Source: Lentisphaerae bacterium ADurb.Bin242 (GTDB lineage Bacteria; Verrucomicrobiota; Lentisphaeria; Victivallales; UBA1829). Taken from it: a stretch of 64,000 nucleotides of DNA. Position numbers and translations under genes: made by a program. Below the pieces are notes generated by a model, which made no database searches, had not been told where the DNA came from, and worked only from the letters and a program-made list of their open reading frames with translations. This document shows, one piece after another, positions 8,558 to 15,756 of this stretch (within the stretch, counting starts at the first letter, position 1; every line of letters starts with the position of its first letter). The stretch covers positions 1 to 64,000 of the forward strand of contig MWCA01000015.1 of assembly GCA_002069785.1 (NCBI GenBank). Reading direction: 5' to 3'.

Positions 8558-9488
8558 AATATTCGCCGACCTCCACATCTTCGAGAACCGCGAGCGCATC
8601 GTCCGCTAAAATCGCGGCGGAGCAATAGAGGGAGAGGAGATACGAGGCGACCCCTTTGTCATCGATGCCCCGGAAGCGGACCGAAAGACCTCTGGACTGT
8701 TCACCGGGGAGTCCGGCCTGATAGAGGCCGATGACGCCGCGTTTGGCCTCGCCCGTGCGGATCAGCAGGATATTCGTCTTGCCGCTCTGCGACTTCGGAT
8801 TGCGGAGTCCGTCCACGAACAGTTTGTCGGAGGGGATCAGAGGAATGCCGCGCCAGAGGATGAAGGTTCCGCCGCCGATGTTCGCCGTGACCGGGGGAAC
8901 GCCGCGCCGGGTGCATTCGCGCTCGAACGCCGCGATGGCGCGCGGATGCGCCAGGAAGAAAGACGGCTCTTTCCAGACCTTGGAGATCAGCTCGTCGAGA
9001 TCGTCCGGCGTGGGAGCTCCATTGCGGGACTGGATGCGCTGGGAATCCGCCGCGTTCTTGAGCAGCCCGTAGTCATCGTTGTTGACCAGTTGGCTTTCCT
9101 GGCGTTCCTTCAGGCTTTCTACGGCCAGGTGGAGCTGTTCCTTGATCTGGTCGTAAGGGGCGCTGTAGACGTCGGAGATTTTGGTATCGATGTTGAGGAT
9201 CGTCGAAATCGAGTTCAGGATATATTCGCGCGGTTTGGTTTCGTAATCCACGAAGCCCTGCGGAATGACGTCGCTTTTCGCTTTTGAGCTGCAAAGGACA
9301 TCCAGCGGGGTATTGCCTTCCACGACCTTGTTGACGCGGTAGACGCCCGCTTCCAGTCCCTTGAATTCCAGAAAGCGCGGGAGCCATTTCGGAGTCAGGG
9401 AGCCGAACTGGGGACGCGTCTTGGTTACGTTTGCGAGCTGATAGGCGGCGGCTTTGCCGAGGGCGTTGATTTTGGTTTCTTCAGACAT
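8538..9488 (-). CDS. Family 2A encapsulin shell protein (SrpI-like)
   Basis: A 316-residue HK97-fold shell protein. The N-terminal arm (AAYQLANVTKTRPQFGSLTP followed by KWLPRFLEFKGLEAGVYRVN) and the C-terminal half (FILWRGIPLIPSDKLFVDG, ILLIRTGEAKRGVIGL, LPGEQSRGLSVRFRGIDDKG, DALAVLEDVEVG) match the SrpI / major membrane protein I family, now called family 2 encapsulins. The length leaves no room for the cyclic-nucleotide-binding insertion of family 2B, so this is 2A. Family members self-assemble into cytoplasmic icosahedral shells holding a cysteine desulfurase, and have been linked to sulfur storage. The cargo gene overlaps its 3' end. The shell gene starts 51 bases after moeZ with its own AAAGGA site. 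Confidence 0.95.
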   Translation of the reverse strand: MSEETKINALGKAAAYQLANVTKTRPQFGSLTPKWLPRFLEFKGLEAGVYRVNKVVEGNTPLDVLCSSKAKSDVIPQGFVDYETKPREYILNSISTILNIDTKISDVYSAPYDQIKEQLHLAVESLKERQESQLVNNDDYGLLKNAADSQRIQSRNGAPTPDDLDELISKVWKEPSFFLAHPRAIAAFERECTRRGVPPVTANIGGGTFILWRGIPLIPSDKLFVDGLRNPKSQSGKTNILLIRTGEAKRGVIGLYQAGLPGEQSRGLSVRFRGIDDKGVASYLLSLYCSAAILADDALAVLEDVEVGEYYDYNQK

Positions 9489-9539
9489 GGCGTTCTTTCC
9501 TTTTTTGTTTTTTTTATGATGAATCGAAATTGGGAGAAA

Positions 9540-10724
9540 TCAGAGTTGTTTCAAGCTCGGATCGATCTCGTTGATCCAGCCCTGAACCCCGTCGGAGAGA
9601 TTCATCAGGCGTCCCCGATACCCGGCCTCCCGAAGGGAACGGATCGTGAAAATGCTGCGCTGTCCGATCTTGCAAATGAACACGGCGTCGAGGGACGGAT
9701 CGAGTTCATCCATTCTCCGGACGACCTGTCCCGGCGGGATCGCTTTCGAATTCGGGAACTTCAGGTAGGCGCGCTCATGGGGTTCCCGCAGGTCGATCAC
9801 CTGAACCGGTTCGTTGCGGTCGAAACGGGCTTTCAGGCCGGTTGCGGAAATGGATTCCACCGGAGTCTCTTCCCGGACGGGCTTCACGTTGCAGAACTGC
9901 TCGTAATCGATCAGTTCCGTGACGGTCGGATGGGTTCCGCAAACCGGACAATCCGGGTCTTTGTCCAGGCTCAGTTCACGGAATTTCATTTTCCATGCGT
10001 CAAAGAGCAGCAGGCGTCCGATCAGGGTCTCCCCGCCTCCGACGATCAGCTTGATCGCCTCGTTCGCCTGAAGGAGGCCGATGATTCCGGGGAGAATCCC
10101 GAGCACGCCGCCCTCGGCGCAGGAGGGAACCAGCCCCGGAGGAGGAGGCTCCGGGTAAAGACACCGGTAGCAGGGCCCTTCTCGGGCATAGAACACGCTG
10201 GCCTGTCCTTCGAACTGGAAGACCGAGCCGTAAACGTTCGGTTTGCCGAGCAGGACGCAGGCGTCGTTGACCAGGTAACGGGTCGGATAGTTGTCCGTTC
10301 CGTCCGCCGCAATATCGTATTCCCGGAGGATGTCGAGCGCGTTCGCGGCGGTGAAGGGCTCGTTGTAAGTGACGACATCGACCAGCGGATTGAGGGCGCG
10401 GATGCGGTCGCGCGCCGAAGCGACCTTGGGGCGTCCCACATCCCGCGTTCCGTGAATGATCTGCCGGTGAAGGTTCGAGGCGTCCACGCTGTCGAAATCG
10501 ACCAGGCCAAGGGTTCCGACGCCCGCGGCGGCAAGGTACAGTCCCAGCGGCGCGCCGAGCCCGCCCGTCCCGATCAGCAGAACCTTGGAGGCCTTCAGCT
10601 TCTTCTGTCCTTCGATGCTGATCTCCGACAGCAGCATCTGGCGGCTGTAGCGGAGCAGTTCATCGTGGCTGAGCCCTGCCGTGCGGTCCTCCGGAACAAT
10701 GCTTTTCAAGGGAGTTCCCGGCAT
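9540..10724 (-). CDS. moeZ: MoeZ-like E1 adenylyltransferase/sulfurtransferase with rhodanese domain
   Basis: A 394-residue two-domain protein. The ThiF/MoeB E1 domain (about residues 20-280) has the nucleotide loop GTGGLG at 52-57, DFDSVDASNLHRQ, AADGTDNYPTR and two zinc CxxC pairs (185/188 and 259/262). The C-terminal rhodanese domain (about 295-394) has its active cysteine at 351 in FICKIGQR. Proteins of this build adenylate the C-terminal Gly-Gly of MoaD/ThiS-like carriers and thiocarboxylate them. The carrier gene cysO is immediately upstream, 4 bases away. Sulfur may come from the encapsulated desulfurase; that link is inferred. Confidence 0.93.
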   Translation of the reverse strand: MPGTPLKSIVPEDRTAGLSHDELLRYSRQMLLSEISIEGQKKLKASKVLLIGTGGLGAPLGLYLAAAGVGTLGLVDFDSVDASNLHRQIIHGTRDVGRPKVASARDRIRALNPLVDVVTYNEPFTAANALDILREYDIAADGTDNYPTRYLVNDACVLLGKPNVYGSVFQFEGQASVFYAREGPCYRCLYPEPPPPGLVPSCAEGGVLGILPGIIGLLQANEAIKLIVGGGETLIGRLLLFDAWKMKFRELSLDKDPDCPVCGTHPTVTELIDYEQFCNVKPVREETPVESISATGLKARFDRNEPVQVIDLREPHERAYLKFPNSKAIPPGQVVRRMDELDPSLDAVFICKIGQRSIFTIRSLREAGYRGRLMNLSDGVQGWINEIDPSLKQL

Positions 10725-10728
10725 GGAC

Positions 10729-11007
10729 TCACCCTCCCCCGGCGATCGCGGGAACCAGCATGATCGTTCCGCCGTCCCGGACGGGAGTTTCCGCCCCGTT
10801 CAGCTTTTTGATATTGACTCCGTCCAGAAAGACATTGATGAAGCCGCGGAGGTTGTTCTCATCCGCGTAGATCTGATGTTTCAGGTCGGGATAGGCGGCG
10901 GCGAGCGCGCGGACGGCTTCCCCGACGGTGTTCCCGGACACTTTCACTTCGCTCCGGCGGTCGACGAATCCCCGCAGGGCCGTCGGAATCAGTATCGTAA
11001 CGTTCAT
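10729..11007 (-). CDS. cysO: CysO-like sulfur-carrier protein (MoaD/ThiS fold)
   Basis: A 92-residue ubiquitin-fold sulfur carrier ending LVPAIAGGG, so the last residues provide the Gly-Gly tail that is thiocarboxylated. Mycobacterial CysO, which works with CysM and Mec, ends very similarly. The start is taken at the ATG at 11007, because AAGGA lies 9 bases before it; the ATG at 11014-11016 directly abuts that site. It lies between mec and moeZ, matching the known CysO-CysM-Mec pathway. Confidence 0.92.
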   Translation of the reverse strand: MNVTILIPTALRGFVDRRSEVKVSGNTVGEAVRALAAAYPDLKHQIYADENNLRGFINVFLDGVNIKKLNGAETPVRDGGTIMLVPAIAGGG

Positions 11008-11034
11008 ATTCCACATTCCTTTCCGATTTTGAAT

Positions 11035-11460
11035 TCAAATGATTTCAACGGGTTCCCGGTTGAACTTCGCGCGGCTGTTTTCCAGCAGCCAGCTTGCCAG
11101 CAGCTCCGCCTTGCGGTTTTTCACGGAGAGGATGACATAGGAGTAGAACGGGAGCGCATGGTCGCGGTCATATCCGGAAGGCTCGGCCGGATGGTCCGGA
11201 TGCGAATGGTAGAACCCGACAATGTCCAGATGCCTCTTTCCCGCTTCCATTTCGGCAAGGACCATCTCATCCTCCGTGATGAGGAAACGGTGATGCTGCT
11301 CCTCCTGTTCCCGCGAATTGACGATGGGACGCAGGGCGCGGACCGTTTTACCGCCCTGTCCGTCGACCGTCCCGAGCAGGATGCCGCAGCATTCGTTCGG
11401 ATACGCCGACTCCCCGGCAGAACGGATTTCCGCTTCCAGGTTTCGCGCCAGCTTCAACAT
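11035..11460 (-). CDS. mec: Mec-like JAMM/MPN zinc metalloprotease
   Basis: A 141-residue MPN+ domain with a complete JAMM zinc site: Glu23, His85-x-His87-Pro, then Ser95-x-x-Asp98. In Mycobacterium tuberculosis, Mec removes cysteine from the C-terminus of the CysO-cysteine adduct formed by CysM. It starts 3 bases after cysM with a GGGGAGG site and is followed by cysO, so order and content match that pathway. Substrate assignment rests on context plus the intact motif. Confidence 0.92.
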   Translation of the reverse strand: MLKLARNLEAEIRSAGESAYPNECCGILLGTVDGQGGKTVRALRPIVNSREQEEQHHRFLITEDEMVLAEMEAGKRHLDIVGFYHSHPDHPAEPSGYDRDHALPFYSYVILSVKNRKAELLASWLLENSRAKFNREPVEII

Positions 11461-11463
11461 GGT

Positions 11464-12360
11464 TCAATCCTCCCCGAAATGTTCAGACAGATAGCGGTTC
11501 CCGTTGTCGCAGAGGACCGTGACGACCACGGACCCCGGGGGTACTTTTTCCGCAAGTTTCAGGGCCGCGGCGACATTGCCTCCGGAGCTGATTCCGACCA
11601 GGAGGCCTTCTTCGCGCACCAGCCGGCGCGTCATGGCGAACGCCTCCTCCGTGCCGACCTCGAGCCGGAGGTCTGCGATGGAGGCATCGAAGATTCCCGG
11701 CAGGATGGTCGAGGCCATGTGCTTCATGCCCTCGAGTCCGTGCAGCGGGGAGTCCGGCTGCATCAGCACGGCCTTGACCCCGGGATTCAGGTGTTTCAGG
11801 CAGCGGCTGGTCCCCATGAACGTGCCGGAGGTTCCCGTCCCTGCGACGAAATGCGTCACCTTGTGGCGGGTCTGTTCCCAGATTTCGACGCCTGTCCCGT
11901 TGAAATGCGCTTTCCAGTTCGCCTCGTTGTTGTACTGGTCAGGATAGAAATATCTTTCCGGATTTTCCGCCACGAGACGGCGGCATTCGTTGTAAGCGCC
12001 GTCGGAGCTTTCGAGCGGACTGGTTTCGATGATTTCCGCGCCATAGAGGCGCATCAGCTTTTTCCGTTCCTCCGTGGCGTTCGCGGGCAGGCACAGGGTC
12101 ACTTTGTACCCCAGGATCGCGCCGATCGCGGCGTATGCGATTCCGGTGTTGCCGCTGGTGGCGTCGATGATGGTCTTGTCCCGGGTCAGGCGTCCGGTGG
12201 CGATTCCGTCCAGGATCATCGCCTTGGCGGCCCGGTCTTTCACGGAGCCGCTCGGATTGAAGTATTCCGCTTTCGCGTAAATCTCCACTCCTTCCGTGTT
12301 CCTGTCGATCTTCGCCAGACGGAAAAGCGGTGTATTCCCGATAGTGTCAAGCACTGTCAT
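11464..12360 (-). CDS. cysM: Cysteine synthase, CysM type
   Basis: A 298-residue fold-type II PLP enzyme with the PLP lysine in NPSGSVKDRA (Lys41), the substrate loop TSGNTG and the phosphate-binding GTGTSGT. It condenses an activated serine with a sulfur donor. Next to mec and cysO, the donor is probably thiocarboxylated CysO rather than only free sulfide, but sequence alone does not prove which, or whether O-phosphoserine or O-acetylserine is used. The co-operonic acetyltransferase suggests O-acetylserine. First gene of the eight-gene minus-strand operon. Confidence 0.92.
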   Translation of the reverse strand: MTVLDTIGNTPLFRLAKIDRNTEGVEIYAKAEYFNPSGSVKDRAAKAMILDGIATGRLTRDKTIIDATSGNTGIAYAAIGAILGYKVTLCLPANATEERKKLMRLYGAEIIETSPLESSDGAYNECRRLVAENPERYFYPDQYNNEANWKAHFNGTGVEIWEQTRHKVTHFVAGTGTSGTFMGTSRCLKHLNPGVKAVLMQPDSPLHGLEGMKHMASTILPGIFDASIADLRLEVGTEEAFAMTRRLVREEGLLVGISSGGNVAAALKLAEKVPPGSVVVTVLCDNGNRYLSEHFGED

Positions 12361-12410
12361 ATCGCTTCCAATCCCATATCGTCCATCCTCCGCATCGCAC
12401 CTGGAATGTT

Positions 12411-12491
12411 AATAGTCTACTATTTTAATAGTCTTTAATTTAGTATGGATCGGTTTATATTTCAAGGATAAGAATCAAAAAAACTACTATT
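12411..12491 (-). promoter_or_regulatory. Promoter and ACTATT-type operators of the cysM-encapsulin-larE operon
   Basis: On the minus strand, TTGAAA (12465-12460) and TAAATT (12442-12437) are 17 bases apart. Between the -10 and cysM, 12411-12432 holds three alternating half-sites: AATAGT, ACTATT, AATAGT, each 2 bases apart. A further ACTACTATT lies upstream of the -35 (12483-12491). This places operator-like sites on both sides of the promoter. The same half-sites occur upstream of sbp and at the thiS/trans-sulfuration locus. Confidence 0.55.
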
Positions 12492-12550
12492 TTTATATAT
12501 TTTCGACACTTCCGGATTGATGAAATAACGGGAAACTTCTGTCATTCCCG

Positions 12551-12579
12551 TTGCTTCTGTTCTTTTTGCATGGTATAGT
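12551..12579 (+). promoter_or_regulatory. Promoter of the AraC gene at 12644
   Basis: TTGCTT (12551-12556) and TATAGT (12574-12579) are spaced by 17 bases, with a TG one base before the -10 (extended -10). It points to the AraC-type gene 65 bases downstream and away from cysM. Confidence 0.5.
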
Positions 12580-12592
12580 GTTATGAGAAGAA

Positions 12593-12612
12593 GGGAACTT
12601 TGAAGAGTTCCC
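12593..12612 (+). other. Hairpin in the leader of the AraC mRNA
   Basis: A perfect 7-bp stem GGGAACT / AGTTCCC with loop TTGAAG lies just after the predicted transcription start and 31 bases before the ATG. No T-run follows. It may stabilise the mRNA 5' end or bind a regulator as DNA. Confidence 0.35.
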
Positions 12613-12643
12613 GGGCGTCCGGTCAAGTTTGAAAAGGGGAATT

Positions 12644-13438
12644 ATGGAGTTTTTTCAGGGACTTGAAATCAAAATGGCCAACGCGGACGATTCCACCCTC
12701 GTCCTCCGCAAAAGAAAACCGCTGTACTACGGGATACAATACACTCATTCGGGACCGCTCCATCTTCGTGTCGACAACGGCAGGGAGTTCCATGTGGAAG
12801 GCAGCTATGCCTTCATCACCTCGCCGGAACATTATTTTGAATATGGAACCGATGAAGGACGGAAACGGCACCAGATGTATATCTGTTTCACGGGGCCGCG
12901 TGTCGCCGAATATCGAAAGAAGGGCCTTCTGCCGGCGGATTACGGGTCTCCGCTGATCAAAGTCAACGAGCCGGAAAAATTTCTGCACCGGATGAACGAG
13001 TTCATTCTTGCGTTCAAATCCGGAAAATCTTCGAACGACAAATTGACGTGGATGCTGGAAGGGCTCTTGCTGAAACTGGCGGAGCAATCCATCATTCCAA
13101 GCGATTTTCCGGTTTTCTACAGGGAGAAATTTGAAAATCTGGCAAAACAGATCGATGCCCATCCGGAAAAAGAGTATCGTTTCGAACTGATCGCCAGGGA
13201 GCTTTCCTTGTCCCATATCTATTTCAGACAGCTTTTCAAAATATTTTCCGGAATGGCGCCCCAGCAATACCTCATTCACAGCCGGCTGAACAAGGCCTCG
13301 AGCCTTCTCCTGGCGACCGGCCGGCCGATCAGCGAAATCGCCGTGCTGACCGGTTGGAAAAATGAATTTTACTTTTCCCGGATTTTCAAGAAAAAATACG
13401 GGATTTCTCCGAAGTCATACCGGGAAACATATGACTGA
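12644..13438 (+). CDS. AraC family transcriptional regulator
   Basis: A 264-residue regulator with an N-terminal cupin-like sensor domain (about 1-150) and a C-terminal double helix-turn-helix. The latter includes ARELSLSHIYFRQLFKIFSG and ISEIAVLTGWKNEFYFSRIFKKKYGISP. The ATG at 12644 follows AAGGGG; an upstream TTG in frame lacks a better site. It diverges from the sulfur operon and converges on an FrhB-like gene. The sensor type usually binds sugars, so a link to sulfur control is not implied. Target unknown. Confidence 0.9.
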   Translation: MEFFQGLEIKMANADDSTLVLRKRKPLYYGIQYTHSGPLHLRVDNGREFHVEGSYAFITSPEHYFEYGTDEGRKRHQMYICFTGPRVAEYRKKGLLPADYGSPLIKVNEPEKFLHRMNEFILAFKSGKSSNDKLTWMLEGLLLKLAEQSIIPSDFPVFYREKFENLAKQIDAHPEKEYRFELIARELSLSHIYFRQLFKIFSGMAPQQYLIHSRLNKASSLLLATGRPISEIAVLTGWKNEFYFSRIFKKKYGISPKSYRETYD

Positions 13439-13444
13439 TCCGCC

Positions 13445-14674
13445 TCAAAGATGGTAATTCCGCACCGGCATTCCGCGCCGTTTGCGCGCTTCGATCCACG
13501 GAGTATACCAGTCCGTCTTTTCACTGGTCACATGTTTCAGGAACTTCTCCGTTTCTTCCGCCGTATTTTCAAAAACCTTGATGCATCCGTCCCGCCGGCA
13601 TTCGTCGATCAGCTTCGTGGCGAATCCACTGCGGCAGAGAATCGCGCTCAATCCCTTGGCGGCGGCTTCGCGAATCCGTTCATCCGATTCGAGAAGTTCT
13701 TTTGCGGGCGGAGTCATGTCAAACGACATGAAATTACCGGGATGTCCCCAGGTGTCCCCGAAAACAAGGTCCGCGGAATAACCGATTTTTTCAAGGCAGA
13801 CCCGGCATTCTTCCGGGGTGAAGCGGCCCAGCGCCGCCACGCCGCCGCTCCGGACAAAAGCCTTTTCGTGAACCGTGCCGTCCTTTGTAACCGCGCGAAA
13901 CGTCCCGGGAAACGTGCCCGTCCGGTAACGCAGCTCCTTCACATCCTCCATTTCGACCCCCAGCCATGTTTTCAGCAGCCAGCGGGTCCCGGCCAGCGCC
14001 CAGTGTGCGGCGCAGAAGCTGCTGATGACAAGACGGATGATTCCCGTATATTCGGCAAAGTCCCCTTCCAGCATCATTCTCCGGAGAGATCCGGCATGGC
14101 ACGGAGTCGTGGTCACGGCGATTTTTTTCAGCCCCGTTTCATAGGCCTCGCGTATGCCGAGAAGCTGCGGATGGGGCTGATATTTCGAGCCGGAACAGGC
14201 CAGTACCTCCTTGCGGTTCCGGGCGACAAAAGCCCTGGCCCGCCAGGGTTCCTTTTCGTCCCAGCCCGCCAGGACACAGCCGTCGATGATTCCCTTTTCC
14301 AATGCGTGGATCAGGACCGCCGAGGCAACACCTCCCGAAACACCCGTATGGCGGACTTCCGGGTCCGTGGCGCATCCCGTTGCCGAAAAGCGGATGACCC
14401 CGCCGAATTTTTCGAACGTGTTCATATCGCGTTTCCTGCCGAAGAACGTTTCTTCGGTTTTGCCGAACAGGACGTCTTTCGCCGCACAAACACGGAAGCA
14501 TTTCGTGCATTCGCCGTCTGCACATTTTCCCGCAAGTTCCGGATTGTTTCCCCATTCATAATGCTTCATTTCGATTGCCTTCGGCGGGCAGACCGCCGCG
14601 CAGAGTCCGCACTCAAAGCACAGCCCCGAGTCGATGCATTCCTTTTTCAGTTTGTCGAAACCTTCCTGAGACAT
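13445..14674 (-). CDS. FrhB-like coenzyme F420 hydrogenase/dehydrogenase beta-subunit family protein
   Basis: A 409-residue iron-sulfur flavoprotein. The N-terminal ferredoxin region has CFECGLCAAVCP and a second cluster set CADGECTKCFRVC. The FrhB N-domain (about 75-170, HTGVSGGVASAVLIHALEKG) and FrhB C-domain (about 170-370; TTPCHAGSLRR, LVFGDTWGHPG) follow. Family members move electrons between ferredoxin and flavin or act as reductases; many bacteria with them lack F420. It is a single gene, 6 bases from the convergent AraC gene. The redox partner and substrate cannot be inferred. Confidence 0.85.
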   Translation of the reverse strand: MSQEGFDKLKKECIDSGLCFECGLCAAVCPPKAIEMKHYEWGNNPELAGKCADGECTKCFRVCAAKDVLFGKTEETFFGRKRDMNTFEKFGGVIRFSATGCATDPEVRHTGVSGGVASAVLIHALEKGIIDGCVLAGWDEKEPWRARAFVARNRKEVLACSGSKYQPHPQLLGIREAYETGLKKIAVTTTPCHAGSLRRMMLEGDFAEYTGIIRLVISSFCAAHWALAGTRWLLKTWLGVEMEDVKELRYRTGTFPGTFRAVTKDGTVHEKAFVRSGGVAALGRFTPEECRVCLEKIGYSADLVFGDTWGHPGNFMSFDMTPPAKELLESDERIREAAAKGLSAILCRSGFATKLIDECRRDGCIKVFENTAEETEKFLKHVTSEKTDWYTPWIEARKRRGMPVRNYHL

Positions 14675-15015
14675 GATTTTATTGCCCTCTCTATGCCGGT
14701 TCTTTGGAGTGATCTATCTTTCATTATACTTCATCCGCATTTTTTTGGAATGAACATTCTTTACAAAACCATGCACGATTTTATGATTTTGCGGTCCGGT
14801 TCTCCCTCCCGGCCGGGCGCAGCGGGCTTCCGGCTCTCAAAAATCTTAAAATTGTATATGGAAATATTTGTTTTGTCTATTTGATTTATAAGGGAAACCA
14901 CTATAATTAATGATAAAGAAAGAAAAAATGGATTTTCAGACACTCCCCGATTCATGGAAACCATTCAAAAAACCAATCGGAAAGACAGGAAACTTTAGAA
15001 AGAAGGAGTAGAAAA
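14675..15015. other. Divergent intergenic region, 341 bases
   Basis: Contains candidate -10 boxes for both flanking genes: TATAAT on minus (14729-14724) for the FrhB-like gene and TATAAT on plus (14902-14907) for the pilin-like gene; neither has a clear -35. A 10-bp palindrome CCCGGCCGGG lies at 14808-14817. No gene is evident. Confidence 0.45.
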
Positions 15016-15738
15016 ATGGATTGTAACCAAAAGAATTTCACATTAATCGAACTCCTCGTTGTAATTTCGATCATCGCGATTCTCGCGGGCATGCTGCTGC
15101 CCGCGCTGAACAAGGCCCGGGAAACAGCCCGCGGAATTTCCTGTGTTTCCAACCTGAAACAAATCGGAACAGCCATGCACATGTATGTAAACGACAACAA
15201 GGACTATCTGCCGTTGCGTGAATTCCAATGGACGGTGAACGGAAACAATTATGCGCAGAGTTATGCGGCTGCGCTGTTCGATTATCTTGAACCGGGCAAG
15301 ACCAGGTTCGGAACCAGCCATTACCGGATTTCGCCCCGTTTTCCGAAACTGTTCGAATGCCCGACCTTTCCGGAGGAACCATTGACACGAAGGGAATATT
15401 CATCCTGTGTGCACTACGGCTGCGTCATGAGTGTGCTGGTGAAACTGAATGCGACCACTCTCCAGGGAACCAAAATCAACAATTCAAAAGCTGTGAAAAA
15501 TCCTTCTCATGTGGTGGTGCTCACGGATGTGAAGAAAAATATGGATACGGCCATAACAAACCACTTTGAAGTTACCAATTCTTCTTCTCCGGCCGATTAC
15601 CTGCTGTCATCCGTCTATTACACGCCGCGGGTGGCGCACAACCAGAATGTCAATGTGCTTTTCCTCGGCAACAATGTTTCTCCGGTGATTTACAGCAAAC
15701 TGTCAAGGGGAACAGAATACATATGGGACATCAAATAA
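15016..15738 (+). CDS. Prepilin-type N-terminal domain protein (pseudopilin-like)
   Basis: A 240-residue protein starting with a short charged leader and the type IV prepilin motif [20 protein letters not shown] (residues 8-27), expected to be cleaved before Phe8 and N-methylated. Then comes an amphipathic helix ([21 protein letters not shown]) and a C-terminal globular domain. In Lentisphaerae and planctomycetes this DUF1559-like family is widely expanded beside secreted hydrolases. A strong ribosome site (AAGGAG) precedes the ATG, and the DUF4838 gene follows by 18 bases. It may be a minor pseudopilin or an anchor for the partner; that is inference. Confidence 0.88.
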   Translation: MDCNQKNFTLIELLVVISIIAILAGMLLPALNKARETARGISCVSNLKQIGTAMHMYVNDNKDYLPLREFQWTVNGNNYAQSYAAALFDYLEPGKTRFGTSHYRISPRFPKLFECPTFPEEPLTRREYSSCVHYGCVMSVLVKLNATTLQGTKINNSKAVKNPSHVVVLTDVKKNMDTAITNHFEVTNSSSPADYLLSSVYYTPRVAHNQNVNVLFLGNNVSPVIYSKLSRGTEYIWDIK

Positions 15739-15756
15739 AAAACTTCAGGAGGAAGT

